This document shows positions 32,520-47,029 of a stretch of DNA of 64,000 nt, in pieces. Location: NCBI GenBank assembly GCA_947095535.1, contig OX352772.1, positions 225,268,994 through 225,332,993 on the forward strand, written 5' to 3'. The DNA comes from Poecilobothrus nobilitatus. Taxonomy: Eukaryota > Arthropoda > Insecta > Diptera > Dolichopodidae. Under the pieces are notes generated by a model. The model saw only the letters and a list, made by a program, of their open reading frames with translations, was not told the DNA's origin and ran no database searches. Made by a program: the position numbers and the translations under genes. The number at the start of each line of letters is the position of its first letter. The first letter of the stretch is position 1.

Positions 32520-34162
32520 TTGCATACTTGCTCATACTTTTCATACTTGCACGATATGAATTTAAATAACAAAACTAAAAAGTACACTTCAACATAAAAC
32601 AAGAAATTCACTTCATGCACGTGTGGATTTATGCTTACAGATCAGCACGAAAAGGTAATTGAGAGGAATAGAAGTAGATTTCAAAAACGTATAGAAAAAG
32701 TTGGTTTCACTATTTCTAGAATCTTAAAATATTGTGTACCTGATCTTTTTAATATAATTTACACTAACATTATATATTAAGTGACGTAATAAAACCTTGG
32801 CTGGGTATAGATAGACGATTTTAACGATTTTAAATTTATCAATTTGAATATTCTTAAAAAATATATGTATGTTGTAAAAATAATGTTCAAATAATTTATA
32901 ATACCTAGGTACTTTAAAAAAATAAATTTCTATTTTATAAATTTGTTATACAAAAAAAAGTTTTATAATTTTCAATAATACGTTACATCGTAAGTAATTA
33001 GTGCGTACTAAGTAGTATGTACTCGATAACATCTAAGACTACGAACATCCCCACACACATTTCTTTGTTTAACACTAACTAATACTAATAAGAAAATTTA
33101 AATAATAAATAAAAAAATATCTTTTTGTAGATATCATACAATTTTAAGATTTTATTATTATTGAGATTTTTTTTATATTTTGTGCTTTATAGAAAGTAAA
33201 TATACATAAAAACTTAAACAAATACATAATAATAATATATACTTTTTTGAACTAAATTTTTATCACAATATATATAATATTTACAGTCTTAAAAAATAAA
33301 TGTATCCAGGTATAGACACCCTTTTCAAATTAAAAATTTTGGAATCGTAATACTTAGATACATATTTAGTGTATCTAAATTTTATCTATTAATAAAATTA
33401 TACATATTATCATTTTATTTAGTATTATAGATTAAAGATTTTTTTAAATAAATATGTATATATTTCAATTAAAAAAATGCTTTCTGTGTAAAATGAACAG
33501 AATTGAATAATTGAATATGCTCTGGTCCACTGGCTCTATTATTACGCTTAATCTGTTCCTGGGAAATAAATCCCTCGTTCGCTCGTTTTAATATTTGCAA
33601 TATTTACAAAATAATTTTAACAAATTATTAAACATAAAATAAAATAAAATGATATACCTACATATAAAAAATTCAATAAATTAACAGAACTTCAATTACA
33701 CATTTCAATTCAATAAATTCAACAACAATAACTTCAATCAACAATTTATAAATTAATGGTACACAAAAATGAAACAGAAAAAATATACAAAATTTTAAAC
33801 ATAATGCTCTTATTCCGCCCCCCTTCCATCCTCGACCTTAGAATACTAGTGTAGTGTTCGTAGATAGTAGATTTAGATACATAAACAAAAACATTGTATC
33901 TACATATAATATTACATATTATAATATAATAATATACATTCTATAATATAATATTCTAAGCTCTGTATAATTTTTCATTTGAATACCTGCTATACTCAGT
34001 TTATATTGATCATATTTCAAGTACTCGTTTTTATTTTCAAAATATCAAATCTTTTACGAGATCAAACTAAATACCCATTTGAATTTGATTTGTACAAATA
34101 GACTATTTGTTTACAATCGAGTATAGCTTTTACTGTACTCTTTCTTGATTGAGTGTGGTGAA
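32520..34162. other. AT-rich part of unit 3
   Basis: Starts with a copy of the small gene 5' part (32,555-32,740, SRFQKRIEKVGFTISRIL readable), then copies 21,091-22,493, including the coding-like patch at about 33,470-33,600. Otherwise no gene. Confidence 0.55.
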
Positions 34163-34717
34163 TTACTGTACAAGGAATATAGTATAACAATAGAGAGAAA
34201 AAACAAATGTACGCATGGACATCTTTAATATATACCCATATAGGTCTGATGTCACTTGATTATATACTTTCTCAAATGCTTTGATTTGATTTGGATAAAT
34301 CTGGCGAGCTAAGGATAATATCTGAGATTTGTCTATTGGATTTTTAAAAAGCATTAGTTATTTACAGTTAAGCGAAATGTCTTTTAAAAACTTACCCTGG
34401 TAAAAAATATTTTGAGTTACAAATATTACAGACCAGTTTCTATGATGTGAACCTCTGGTAAATAAATCACATACATACTTATCATTAGAATTTAGCATCA
34501 TATCATCGATAATATACAACAAAGGTTCTTGATTATCATTAAAATCTGATATTATATTGCCATGATCAACATCTTTCATATATACTGGAACCGCATTTTT
34601 GCCTGGATTACACCAAATAATTCTATTAATGTGTGGTAGTATATTTTCTTTCTTATATTTTATTAAATTATGGATAAAAGTTGTTTTACCACAGCAGGAT
34701 GGCCCAGCCACCATCAT
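34163..34717 (-). pseudogene. Packaging ATPase, copy 3
   Basis: As copy 1 but with threonine in VTQN, the form shared by copies 3-6 and probably ancestral. Same TAA after LNCK. Confidence 0.87.
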
Positions 34718-34762
34718 TGTAAATGGATATATTTATATAAAAAGCTCTTTTCCAAAATTAAT

Positions 34763-35293
34763 ATGAATGTAAATTTAGTTATTCTATCAAACATTCATCC
34801 AAAAACCTTCGACATGGATAAATAAATATTCGTAGTTGACCTACAATTTTTACGCGGAAATGAAAAGCAGTATTTCCTAAAAGAGCTAGCTATATTTACA
34901 AAAGGAAGTTTAATTCCAATTGTGTATCACTTTAAACCACCATACCGCGCAGAAGAACTTAGTCAAGAAGTAAAATTTAATACTCAATATTGTGAAAATA
35001 AAATAAATGGACTTAAATGGGCTAACGGACTAATTGATTATTTGGACGTTAAATCTATATTAAAACTCTATTTATAATCAACACAAAAAATTTATGGCAA
35101 AGGAGAACAAAAAAAACTTTCCCTTAAAAAGTACATTGACAGTAGTAAAATAGAAGATCTAACCACAGATTTACCTTCATTACTAAAGATTGATAAATAT
35201 AAATCAACATGTCCTATACACTTATCCAGCAACAGTTTAAGATATGCTGTTAAACATTGCTATAATGTGTACATGTATCTGACAAAAGAATAA
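34763..35293 (+). pseudogene. Conserved unknown Maverick gene, copy 3
   Basis: Same two stops. Substitutions against copy 1 include LAIFTKG and HFKPPYR, and GLIDYL instead of GVIDYL. Confidence 0.6.
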
Positions 35294-35332
35294 ATTTTAA
35301 ATTAAAACCTTCAATTTTCATACTTGCACGAT

Positions 35333-35559
35333 ATGAATTTAAATAACAAAACTAAAAAGTACACTTCAACATAAAACAAGAAATTCACTTCATGCATGTG
35401 TAGGTTTATGCTTACAGATCAGCACAAAAAGGAAATTGAGAGGAATACGCACGTGATGGAAGCAGATTTCAAAAACGTATAGAAAAAGTTGGTTTCACTA
35501 TTTCTAGAATCTTAACATCTGATCATCGCAAAATTGTAAAAGCGTTTATAGTTAAATAA
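35333..35559 (+). pseudogene. Small basic gene, copy 3
   Basis: Same broken reading as copy 2. Confidence 0.38.
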
Positions 35560-35609
35560 TTTTTTTAAATATATAACACCATCTGTTTTATTTTTATATA
35601 TTTAATCCA

Positions 35610-37210
35610 TCCATTTTCTGCCTAATGTACGTTTTATAGATATTAAGATCAGATGCAGAAAAGGTTTTGCAGCGGTTCAAAAATCCCATACATTTAGCTG
35701 CATCTTTAGCTATACCAAAACTATGATTTGACCAAGTCAATTTTTGGTTTAGCTCGATACTCAGCATGTTTAAATCTGTTGAATGATGCAAAACTTCTCC
35801 CTGAAATAGTAGGTTAGGAATAGTGGTGCCAATTTTTCGCGAGATCAGGCAGCATTGAGTTTTTTGGTGTTGAAATCAACTCTGTTAACTTCACCCCATT
35901 TTTGGATTTTTGCTAAATCATTATTTAGCTCACTAATAGTGAAATTTTTTGCTGTTATACTAATTTGGCGATTAATGTTACAGCGGCTATGAAACTCATA
36001 GGAAGCTACAAGGGTGCTGTCGTCTGCGAAGCTATGAATAGGATTGGAGGTTAATGAAAGTAGGTCATTGATAAATATTAAGAAGAGAGTGGGTGATAAA
36101 AGTGATCCTTGAGGGACACCCAACATTTATTTTGAATTTGTCAGATAAATATCCATCGATCAGTGCACGAATCGCACGATTCGAAAGGAAATCTTCAACC
36201 CATTTTAAAAAAGCCCTACCTAGACCTAATGCTTTGCATTTTGCCAATAGAGCATCGTGCCAAACTCGGTCGAAAGCCTTAGAAATATCAAGAGCCACAA
36301 CATCGGACTCACCAGAATGTTGGGAGATGCTTAGCTTCTCACAAAGGTAAGTCATGAGATCACTGGTTGAACGACGGGCTCTGAACCCGTATTGTCTGTC
36401 ATGAAGCAAACCTTTGTGATCCAGGTATTTCCCAAACTTTTGATTCACAATTTTTTTCATTACTTTGGAAAGAACCGAAGTTATAGCAATAGGGCGGTAG
36501 TTAGAGAGAGCGTTTTTGATACCTTTTTTGGGAATTGGGAAAACATGTGCAACCTTCCATTGGGCAGGATAAATACCCGAAGTGAAGAAAAGGTAGAAAA
36601 TGTTGCGCAGAGGTTTTGAAATACTGAAGCAGGTATTTTTGAGCACCATGGTAGTTATAACCATCTGGACCGGCTGACTTATTTGTATCAAGATTTTTCA
36701 AAATTTTCATCACCACCCGCGTTCTAAAGTAAATTTTACCGAAGGAGCAGCCAACTTCTGGAACGGAGGGTGGCATCTGAGCTAACTGAGGCAGTGTCGA
36801 ATTGGAAGCGAACTGCTTGCCAAATAAGTTCGCCTTCTTTTTAGAATCTGATACGGTTCTGCCACCTCTGTTATCAACAAGTGGTGGAAGAGAAGACCCT
36901 CTAACGTCTTCTTTTAGACTTTTGGCAAATGTCCAAAAAGATTTATTATTTTTTGGCATGTGTATTATTTTACGCTTCAACTTTTGGTTGAACAAGTATT
37001 TTTGCTTGTTGATGACTCTCTTGCATCTGTTTCTAACCTCTATATAGTTGGCCCTGTGAGCCTCCGACCTGTTGATTTAGAACCTTTTAAACGGTTTTAA
37101 ACTGTTGATTTAGAATCTCCTCTTTTCTAGAAATGGCTTCCTTGCAAATGCGATTAAACCAAGATTTGGGCCTCCTTTTGACGGTTTTCATGAAATGAGG
37201 AATGAATAAC
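35610..37210 (-). mobile_element. LINE copy D
   Basis: Matches 15,846-17,447 with the common frameshift. Private changes include A for T in YPAQWKV, and alanine in IRALIDG. Confidence 0.88.
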
Positions 37211-38853
37211 TTGCATACTTGCTCATACTTTTCATACTTGCACGATATGAATTTAAATAACAAAACTAAAAAGTACACTTCAACATAAAACAAGAAATTC
37301 ACTTCATGCACGTGTGGGTTTATGCTTACAGATCAGCACGAAAAGGTAATTGAGAGGAATAGAAGTAGATTTCAAAAACGTATAGAAAAAGTTGGTTTCA
37401 CTATTTCTAGAATCTTAAAATATTGTGTACCTGATCTTTTTAATATAATTTACACTAACATTATATATTAAGTGATGTAATAAAACCTTGGCTGGGTATA
37501 GATAGACGATTTTAACGATTTTAAATTTATCAATTTGAATATTCTTAAAAAATATATGTATGTTGTAAAAATAATGTTCAAATAATTTATAATACCTAGG
37601 TACTTTAAAAAAATAAATTTCTATTTTATAAATTTGTTATACAAAAAAAAGTTTTATAATTTTCAATAATACGTTACATCGTAAGTAATTAGTGCGTACT
37701 AAGTAGTATGTACTCGATAACATCTAAGACTACGAACATCCCCACACACATTTCTTTGTTTAACACTAACTAATACTAATAAGAAAATTTAAATAATAAA
37801 TAAAAAAATATCTTTTTGTAGATATCATACAATTTTAAGATTTTATTATTATTGAGATTTTTTTTATATTTTGTGCTTTATAGAAAGTAAATATACATAA
37901 AAACTTAAACAAATACATAATAATAATATATACTTTTTTGAACTAAATTTTTATCACAATATATATAATATTTACAGTCTTAAAAAATAAATGTATCCAG
38001 GTATAGACACCCTTTTCAAATTAAAAATTTTGGAATCGTAATACTTAGATACATATTTAGTGTATCTAAATTTTATCTATTAATAAAATTATACATATTA
38101 TCATTTTATTTAGTATTATAGATTAAAGATTTTTTTAAATAAATATGTATATATTTCAATTAAAAAAATGCTTTCTGTGTAAAATGAACAGAATTGAATA
38201 ATTGAATATGCTCTGGTCCACTGGCTCTATTATTACGCTTAATCTGTTCCTGGGAAATAAATCCCTCGTTCGCTCGTTTTAATATTTGCAATATTTACAA
38301 AATAATTTTAACAAATTATTAAACATAAAATAAAATAAAATGATATACCTACATATAAAAAATTCAATAAATTAACAGAACTTCAATTACACATTTCAAT
38401 TCAATAAATTCAACAACAATAACTTCAATCAACAATTTATAAATTAATGGTACACAAAAATGAAACAGAAAAAATATACAAAATTTTAAACATAATGCTC
38501 TTATTCCGCCCCCCTTCCATCCTCGACCTTAGAATACTAGTGTAGTGTTCGTAGATAGTAGATTTAGATACATAAACAAAAACATTGTATCTACATATAA
38601 TATTACATATTATAATATAATAATATACATTCTATAATATAATATTCTAAGCTCTGTATAATTTTTCATTTGAATACCTGCTATACTCAGTGTATATTGA
38701 TCATATTTCAAGTACTCGTTTTTATTTTCAAAATATCAAATCTTTTACGAGATCAAACTAAATACCCATTTGAATTTGATTTGTACAAATAGACTATTTG
38801 TTTACAATCGAGTATAGCTTTTACTGTACTCTTTCTTGATTGAGTGTGGTGAA
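37211..38853. other. AT-rich part of unit 4
   Basis: Copy of 32,520-34,162, with the small-gene fragment at about 37,249-37,430 and the coding-like patch at about 38,160-38,290. Confidence 0.55.
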
Positions 38854-39408
38854 TTACTGTACAAGGAATATAGTATAACAATAGAGAGAAAAAACAAATG
38901 TACGCATGGACATCTTTAATATATACCCATATAGGTCTGATGTCACTTGATTATATACTTTCTCAAATGCTTTGATTTGATTTGGATAAATCTGGCGAGC
39001 TAAGGATAATATCTGAGATTTGTCTATTGGATTTTTAAAAAGCATTAGTTATTTACAGTTAAGCGAAATGTCTTTTAAAAACTTACCCTGGTAAAAAATA
39101 TTTTGAGTTACAAATATTACAGACCAGTTTCTATGATGTGAACCTCTGGTAAATAAATCACATACATACTTATCATTAGAATTTAGCATCATATCATCGA
39201 TAATATACAACAAAGGTTCTTGATTATCATTAAAATCTGATATTATATTGCCATGATCAACATCTTTCATATATACTGGAACCGCATTTTTGCCTGGATT
39301 ACACCAAATAATTCTATTAATGTGTGGTAGTATATTTTCTTTCTTATATTTTATTAAATTATGGATAAAAGTTGTTTTACCACAGCAGGATGGCCCAGCC
39401 ACCATCAT
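38854..39408 (-). pseudogene. Packaging ATPase, copy 4
   Basis: Protein reading identical to copy 3, with the shared TAA after LNCK. Confidence 0.87.
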
Positions 39409-39453
39409 TGTAAATGGATATATTTATATAAAAAGCTCTTTTCCAAAATTAAT

Positions 39454-39984
39454 ATGAATGTAAATTTAGTTATTCTATCAAACATTCATCCAAAAACCTT
39501 CGACATGGATAAATAAATATTCGTAGTTGACCTACAATTTTTACGCGGAAATGAAAAGCAGTATTTCCTAAAAGAGCTAGCTATATTTACAAAAGGAAGT
39601 TTAATTCCAATTGTGTATCACTTTAAACCACCATACCGCGCAGAAGAACTTAGTCAAGAAGTAAAATTTAATACTCAATATTGTGAAAATAAAATAAATG
39701 GACTTAAATGGGCTAACGGACTAATTGATTATTTGGACGTTAAATCTATATTAAAACTCTATTTATAATCAACACAAAAAATTTATGGCAAAGGAGAACA
39801 AAAAAAACTTTCCCTTAAAAAGTACATTGACAGTAGTAAAATAGAAGATCTAACCACAGATTTACCTTCATTACTAAAGATTGATAAATATAAATCAACA
39901 TGTCCTATACACTTATCCAGCAACAGTTTAAGATATGCTGTTAAACATTGCTATAATGTGTACATGTATCTGACAAAAGAATAA
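39454..39984 (+). pseudogene. Conserved unknown Maverick gene, copy 4
   Basis: Same substitutions and stops as copy 3. Confidence 0.6.
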
Positions 39985-40023
39985 ATTTTAAATTAAAACC
40001 TTCAATTTTCATACTTGCACGAT

Positions 40024-40250
40024 ATGAATTTAAATAACAAAACTAAAAAGTACACTTCAACATAAAACAAGAAATTCACTTCATGCATGTGTAGGTTTAT
40101 GCTTACAGATCAGCACAAAAAGGTAATTGAGAGGAATACGCACGTGATGGAAGCAGATTTCAAAAACGTATAGAAAAAGTTGGTTTCACTATTTCTAGAA
40201 TCTTAACATCTGATCATCGCAAAATTGTAAAAGCGTTTATAGTTAAATAA
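40024..40250 (+). pseudogene. Small basic gene, copy 4
   Basis: Same broken reading; GGTAATTGAGAGG as in copy 1. Confidence 0.38.
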
Positions 40251-40300
40251 TTTTTTTAAATATATAACACCATCTGTTTTATTTTTATATATTTAATCCA

Positions 40301-42587
40301 TCCATTTTCTGCCTAATGTACGTTTTATAGATATTAAGATCAGATGCAGAAAAGGTTTTGCAGCGGTTCAAAAATCCCATACATTTAGCTGCATCTTTAG
40401 CTATACCAAAACTATGATTTGACCAAGTCAATTTTTGGTTTAGCTCGATACTCAGCATGTTTAAATCTGTTGAATGATGCAAAACTTCTCCCTGAAATAG
40501 TAGGTTAGGAATAGTGGTGCCAATTTTTCGCGAGATCAGGCAGCATTGAGTTTTTTGGTGTTGAAATCAACTCTGTTAACTTCACCCCATTTTTGGATTT
40601 TTGCTAAATCATTATTTAGCTCACTAATAGTGAAATTTTTTGCTGTTATACTAATTTGGCGATTAATGTTACAGCGGCTATGAAACTCATAGGAAGCTAC
40701 AAGGGTGCTGTCGTCTGCGAAGCTATGAATAGGATTGGAGGTTAATGAAAGTAGGTCATTGATAAATATTAAGAAGAGAGTGGGTGATAAAAGTGATCCT
40801 TGAGGGACACCCAACATTTATTTTGAATTTGTCAGATAAATATCCATCGATCAGTACACGAATCGCACGATTCGAAAGGAAATCTTCAACCCATTTTAAA
40901 AAAGCCCTACCTAGACCTAATGCTTTGCATTTTGCCAATAGAGCATCGTGCCAAACTCGGTCGAAAGCCTTAGAAATATCAAGAGCCACAACATCGGACT
41001 CACCAGAATGTTGGGAGATGCTTAGCTTCTCACAAAGGTAAGTCATGAGATCACTGGTTGAACGACGGGCTCTGAACCCGTATTGTCTGTCATGAAGCAA
41101 ACCTTTGTGATCCAGGTATTTCCCAAACTTTTGATTCACAATTTTTTTCATTACTTTGGAAAGAACCGAAGTTATAGCAATAGGGCGGTAGTTAGAGGGA
41201 GCATTTTTGATACCATTTTTGGGAATTGGGAAAACATGTGCAACCTTCCATTGGGTAGGATAAATACCCGAAGTGAAGAAAAGGTAGAAAATGTTGCGCA
41301 GAGGTTTTGAAATACTGAAGCAGGTATTTTTGAGCACCATGGTAGTTATAACCATCTGGACCGGCTGACTTATTTGTATCATGATTTTTCAAAATTTTCA
41401 TCACCACCCGCGTTCTAAAGTAAATTTTACCGAAGGAGCAGCCAATTTCTGGAACGGAGGGTGGCATCTGAGCTGACTGAGGCAGTGTCGAATTGGAAGC
41501 GAACTGCTTGCCAAATAAGTTCGCCTTCTTTTTAGAATCTGATACGGTTCTGCCACCTCTGTTATCAACAAGTGGTGGAAGAGAAGACCTTCTAACGTCT
41601 TCTTTTAGACTTTTGGCAAATGTCCAAAAAGATTTATTATTCTTTGGCATGTGTATTATTTTACGCTTCAACTTTTGGTTGAACAAGTATTTTTGCTTGT
41701 TGATGACTCTCTTGCATCTGTTTCTAACCTCTATATAGTTGGCCCTGTGAGCCTCCGACCTGTTGATTTAGAACCTTTTAAACGGTTTTAAACTGTTGAT
41801 TTAGAATCTCCTCTTTTCTAGAAATGGCTTCCTTGCAAATGCGATTAAACCAAGATTTGGGCCTCCTTTTGACGGTTTTCATGAAATGAGGAATGAATAA
41901 CCTCATTCTAAATAAAATAGTTTCACTAATCACATTTGCAGCAAAGTTGACATTTCTATTACGGAAGCAGAATGACATCAAAGGTTCTAAAAAAAATTGT
42001 TAAGGCCCTCCTAATTAGCATGGCTGTAACGCCAAATTAATTTTTTGGGAGGGGACCTCTGGTCTGAGATTGGGCTTATCCGGAAACTTGTGTTAACCAA
42101 ACAATGGTCGGAATTATCCAGGAGGCAACCAACTGAAACCACATATTTTTCAGGGTGTGTGATGAGAAACAGATCCAAGAGGTGACCTTCTTGATCAGCA
42201 CGGGACCCTGGACCCTAGTGGTTACTAGAGAAATGAAGCCAGTCCCCGTTATGAATGTTGAAATCTCCCGCCAGAACAATTTCAGTTTCTGAAAATGAGT
42301 GCAAAATTTCATTGATCTGGTTCGATAGATTTTCGATTTCAATAGCAGTTTCTTGAGTTTATTTGAGTTGGGTGATCTGTATAGGAAACAGAAATGTATG
42401 ACTTACTTTTCAACGAGAATTTTGACCCAAATATAGTGAAAGGTTGGGCTAGAACATTCATAATTGTGATGAAAGCGATGTCATTTTTTATATAGATTGC
42501 GATACCTCTTTTGGGTACGAAGTGTGAAATAAGTAAATAGGCGGTAACACTAAAGTTATCATTATGGCCGCTGACTTCGTATTTCAT
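40301..42587 (-). mobile_element. LINE copy E (5' complete relative to copy A)
   Basis: Matches 15,846-18,130. It shares the PKNGIKNAPSNY form with copy A, so A and E are closest. Near 42,198 a small substitution (CACGGGACCCTGGACCC) shifts the endonuclease frame just before the EGHLLDLFL motif. The frameshift before GVPQGS is present. Confidence 0.88.
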
Positions 42588-42621
42588 ATAGGGCTAAGAT
42601 TACTGGTTTAATTGAACAAAA

Positions 42622-42741
42622 ATGACAATCGACAGCAAGAAAATTCGTTTGCAACCCGCGAATGTTACAGAAATTGACATTAAAATTGGTAACTTTGTTA
42701 GAAGAATTAATATACCAACAATTAATATAAACAAAATTTAA
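42622..42741 (+). CDS. 39-codon ORF past the LINE 5' end, unit 5
   Basis: Same reading as at 18,165 (MTIDSKKIRLQPANVTEIDI). Function unknown. Confidence 0.28.
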   Translation: MTIDSKKIRLQPANVTEIDIKIGNFVRRINIPTININKI

Positions 42742-43410
42742 ATCAAGATTAAAATATAATCAGAGTTCAAATTGTAATTAAATTCAAAATTACACTTAAA
42801 GTCAACCCTAAAATTAACCAAGATCAAAATCTGAATTAAAATTAAGTTAAAATATCTAAAAAATTAAGGTTAAAGTCAAAATTAAAATTGAATTAAAATT
42901 AAAATGAAAAGTAAAATTGTACGATTTAAATACCCGAAGCTTGACAACACTATAAAGTAAAAACAAAAAAATATATTATTAATATTAATATCAATATTAA
43001 TAACAATAATTATAATTATATTTTGCTTTGAGCGAGCAAATGATTCATAACAACATTCAACAGTTTTTAACATACACTTTTAAGTGACCTTATTGAACGC
43101 AGCTACAACCAAAAACCCACTAAAAGCCAAATTTACCACCAGAAATAAATAAATTAAATTACGTAATTAATAAGGAAGAATACTTATCTTGCCGCCATTG
43201 GAGTGTAGCCATAATTAGGAAGAAATTAAAAATCAAAATTTTATTTTATCACAACTATCGAAATAAAATTAAAAGAAAAATGTGCACTTGTTAAATTTAA
43301 TATTTAAAAAAAAAAAAAATTTATTTTTTCCTTAATTAAAAAACAAGAAGTGTTGTCACTTCAAAGGTCAAGCAAAAATAAAAAACCGTATGTTTATTTG
43401 AGCTTCTGCA
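42742..43410. other. A-rich low-complexity stretch, unit 5
   Basis: Copy of 18,285-18,959, six bases shorter in an AATAAAAATAAA run. No gene. Confidence 0.55.
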
Positions 43411-43593
43411 TCAATACACAGAGGTTTTGCACGAGCTTGAGTACCTTTTGTTTCTGTAATTTAATTGCTCTTTATTCCGAGAAAGAACTCTAAATTTATT
43501 TCTTATTTTAAATAGATTTTGACGATATATATACCATTTTTGAGTGTTTGTCAGTTGTTTATTTAACAGTATGTTTTTCATGTTTTTATCCAA
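43411..43593 (-). CDS. Small Maverick protein, array unit 5
   Basis: Same 60-codon ORF as at 18,960. Confidence 0.48.
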   Translation of the reverse strand: MDKNMKNILLNKQLTNTQKWYIYRQNLFKIRNKFRVLSRNKEQLNYRNKRYSSSCKTSVY

Positions 43594-43660
43594 CTCATAG
43601 AGTTCAACATCTGCATTTTTTAAATTAAATCTCGCGTTGCAATATAATAATTTTGTTAAA

Positions 43661-44101
43661 TGTTGTATTACTTATTCATTTTATAAAATTTCCGATTATA
43701 CCTGACAGTACTTCACCAAGAAGCGTAGTAAAAATCCACCACGTTGAATAATGATTTTCTTTTGCTACTTATAGATTTTTGACGATAAACGAGGGATCTT
43801 AATTCCTTTTATACGGGTTGTTGATTTTTTACTTAGATTACAATTACTTTTTAAAATATTTAAAGCAATTTCACAAAATGTTTTGATTACTTCAGAGTCA
43901 CAGTTTTTATAATTACTTTCTGAAATTTTCGTTTAGAGCTTTTTAATAGGTGCAATATATGACGATTGGCCTTCAACCGTTTCATATTCTTTCCCAAATA
44001 GCTCTAATTGATTTCTTGCACAAAAACACAAATTTTTTCCAAATATATCACTTCTTATTTGAAATAAATCATTAACGTCTTGAGTAAGATCTATTAATAT
44101 A
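43661..44101 (-). pseudogene. Decayed Maverick gene, array unit 5
   Basis: Copy of 19,210-19,650 with the same stops. Confidence 0.38.
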
Positions 44102-45074
44102 TACTAAATATGTGCATAAAAGCATTTGAAATCGCTTTCAAAACATGCACATTTAAACAAATGTTGTGTATACTCGTTTTGAAGTTTTCAAATTGAGTAA
44201 ATATGAGAGAAAATTTTGACTACTCAATTTGTTCAAGAGAAATAAAATCAAAACATAGAACATAGTGTACTCATTAGCAAACTGTACTCAACACAAAACC
44301 ATTTGATTCCTTTGATTTATACAGTGAATACCCTGAATATTTTTTATTATGCATATGGGGAGTAATGGGTAACGTGATAATAATAATATATGATATATAT
44401 ATATATTATACTAGGGAATTAAAATAATACTTTACATATACTTTACTTTACATATGTACATTCCATATATATTAAATTCCTTACAAGTAATTAATAGAAG
44501 ATAAATAAGAAAAAAGTAAAAATTAAAAAGAATAATTGGAGATATTTAGAGATAAAAATTGTTTTCTATTTTATTTTTGGTTTTGTTGTTTTCAAAGATA
44601 TTTGGTAAAACCATTATTGGTGATGAGCATAATTTATTATAATAAAGTATTTTATTGCTTATATATTTATTTAGTTTTAAAAGTTGAATTAAATTATTTT
44701 AATAGAATATATACATTTACAACATATACAACAGCATTTAATAAAAATAAGAATATGTACCTTTTATTTTTGAAAATTATCGTTTTGATTTTAAAAAATA
44801 ACGATCAAGAAAAATCTTTTTAATAAGGAGGAGTACTCCTTTCCCTTAAGTCTTTAAAAATTTTACCTGTTCTGTAAAGAGTTCACCGCAAAGAAAAATT
44901 ATTCGGCCCACCTTTGCAAATAAGTAAACTATTGTTTTTGAATATTTTGTACCTGATCTATTTTAAATAACTAAATTTAAGTACATGTTTCCTGATCCTT
45001 TAAAATTAAGTCTATTTATTCCTGATCTTTTAAATTTAAGTCTATTTATGTGTACCTGATATTTTTAAAATAAT
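44102..45074. other. AT-rich spacer, array unit 5
   Basis: Copy of 26,529-27,501. No gene. Confidence 0.5.
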
Positions 45075-45600
45075 CAATATTGTGAGAATAAAATAAATGG
45101 ACTTAAATGGGCTAACGGACTAATTGATTATTTGGATGTTAAATCTATATTAAAACACTATTTAGAACCAACACAAAAAATTTATGACAAAGGAGAACAA
45201 ACTTTCCCTTAAAAAGTAGTAAAATTGACAGTAGTAAAATAGAAGATCTAACCACAGATTTACCTTCATTACTAAAGATTGATAAATATAAATCAACATG
45301 TCCTATACACTTATCCAACAACAGTTTAAGATGTGCTGTTAAACATTGCTATAATGTGTACATGTATCTGACAAAAGAATAAATTTTAAATTAAAACCTT
45401 CAATTTTCATACTTGCACGATATGAATTTAAATAACAAAACTAAAAAGTACACTTCAACATAAAACAAGAAATTCACTTCATGCACGTGTGGGTTTATGC
45501 TTACAGATCAGCACGAAAAGGTAATTGAGAGGAACAGAAGTAGATTTCAAAAACGTATAGAAAAAGTTGGTTTCACTATTTCTAGAATCTTAAAATATTG
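45075..45600 (+). pseudogene. Truncated duplicate of unknown gene and small gene, unit 5
   Basis: As at 20,570, but the small-gene part keeps the ACAAGAAATTCACTTC stretch that the corresponding copies in units 1 and 2 have lost. Confidence 0.65.
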
Positions 45601-47029
45601 TGTACCTGATCTTTTTAATATAATTTACACTAACATTATATATTAAGTGATGTAATAAAACCTTGGCTGGGTATAGATAGACGATTTTAACGATTTTAAA
45701 TTTATCAATTTGAATATTCTTAAAAAATATATGTATGTTGTAAAAATAATGTTCAAATAATTTATAATACCTAGGTACTTTAAAAAAATAAATTTCTATT
45801 TTATAAAATTGTTATACAAAAAAAAAGTTTTATAATTTTCAATAATGCGTTACATCGTAAGTAATTAGTGCGTACTAAGTAGTATGTACTCGATAACATC
45901 TAAGACTACGAACATCCACACACACATTTCTTTGTTTAACACTAACTAATACTAATAAGAAAATTTAAATAATAAACAAAAAAATATCTTTTTGTAGATA
46001 TCATAAAATTTTAAGATTTTATTATTATTGAGATTTTTTTTATATTTTGTGCTTTATAGAAAGTAAATATACATAAAAACTTAAACAAATACATAATAAT
46101 AATATATACTTTTTTGAACTAAATTTTTATCACAATATATATAATATTTACAGTCTTAAAAAATAAATGTATCCAGGTATAGACACCCTTTTCAAATTAA
46201 AAATTTTGGAATCGTAATACTTAGATACATATTTAGTGTATCTAAATTTTATCTATTAATAAAATTATACATATTATCATTTTATTTAGTATTATAGATT
46301 AAAGATTTTTTTAAATAAATATGTATGTATTTAAATTAAAAAAATGCTTTCTGTGTAAAATGAACAGAATTGAATAACTGAATATGCTCTGGTCCACTGG
46401 CTCTATTATTACGCTTAATCTGTTCCTGGGAAATAAATCCCTCGTTCGCTCGTTTTAATATTTGCAATATTTACAAAATAATTTTAACAAATTATTAAAC
46501 ATAAAATAAAATAAAATGATATACCTACATATAAAAAATTCAATAAATTAACAGAACTTCAATTACACATTTCAATTCAATAAATTCAACAACAATAACT
46601 TCAATCAACAATTTATAAATTAATGGTACACAAAAATGAAACAGAAAAAATATACAAAATTTTAAACATAATGCTCTTATTCCGCCCCCCTTCCATCCTC
46701 GACCTTAGAATACTAGTGTAGTGTTCGTAGATAGTAGATTTAGATACATAAACAAAAACATTGTATCTACATATAATATTACATATTATAATATAATAAT
46801 ATACATTGTATAATATAATATTCTAAGCTCTGTATAATTTTTCATTTGAATACCTGCTATACTCAGTGTATATTGATCATATTTCAAGTACTCGTTTTTA
46901 TTTTCAAAATATCAAATCTTTTACGAGATCAAACTAAATACCCATTTGAATTTGATTTGTACAAATAGACTATTTGTTTACAATCGAGTATAGCTTTTAC
47001 TGTACTCTTTCTTGATTGAGTGTGGTGAA
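45601..47029. other. AT-rich intergenic part of unit 5
   Basis: Copy of 21,091-22,493 with the coding-like patch at about 46,335-46,465. No other gene. Confidence 0.55.

Larger units (their letters stand above)
30920..35609. repeat. Array unit 3 (4,690 bp)
   Basis: LINE copy C runs to 32,519 and then jumps, through an 18-bp filler (TTGCATACTTGCTCATAC), to the segment equivalent to 20,900, removing about 3.4 kb with the two decayed late genes and the truncated gene duplicate. The rest follows unit 1. Confidence 0.88.
35610..40300. repeat. Array unit 4 (4,691 bp)
   Basis: Same short-unit structure and the same filler junction (37,211-37,228) as unit 3. Confidence 0.88.
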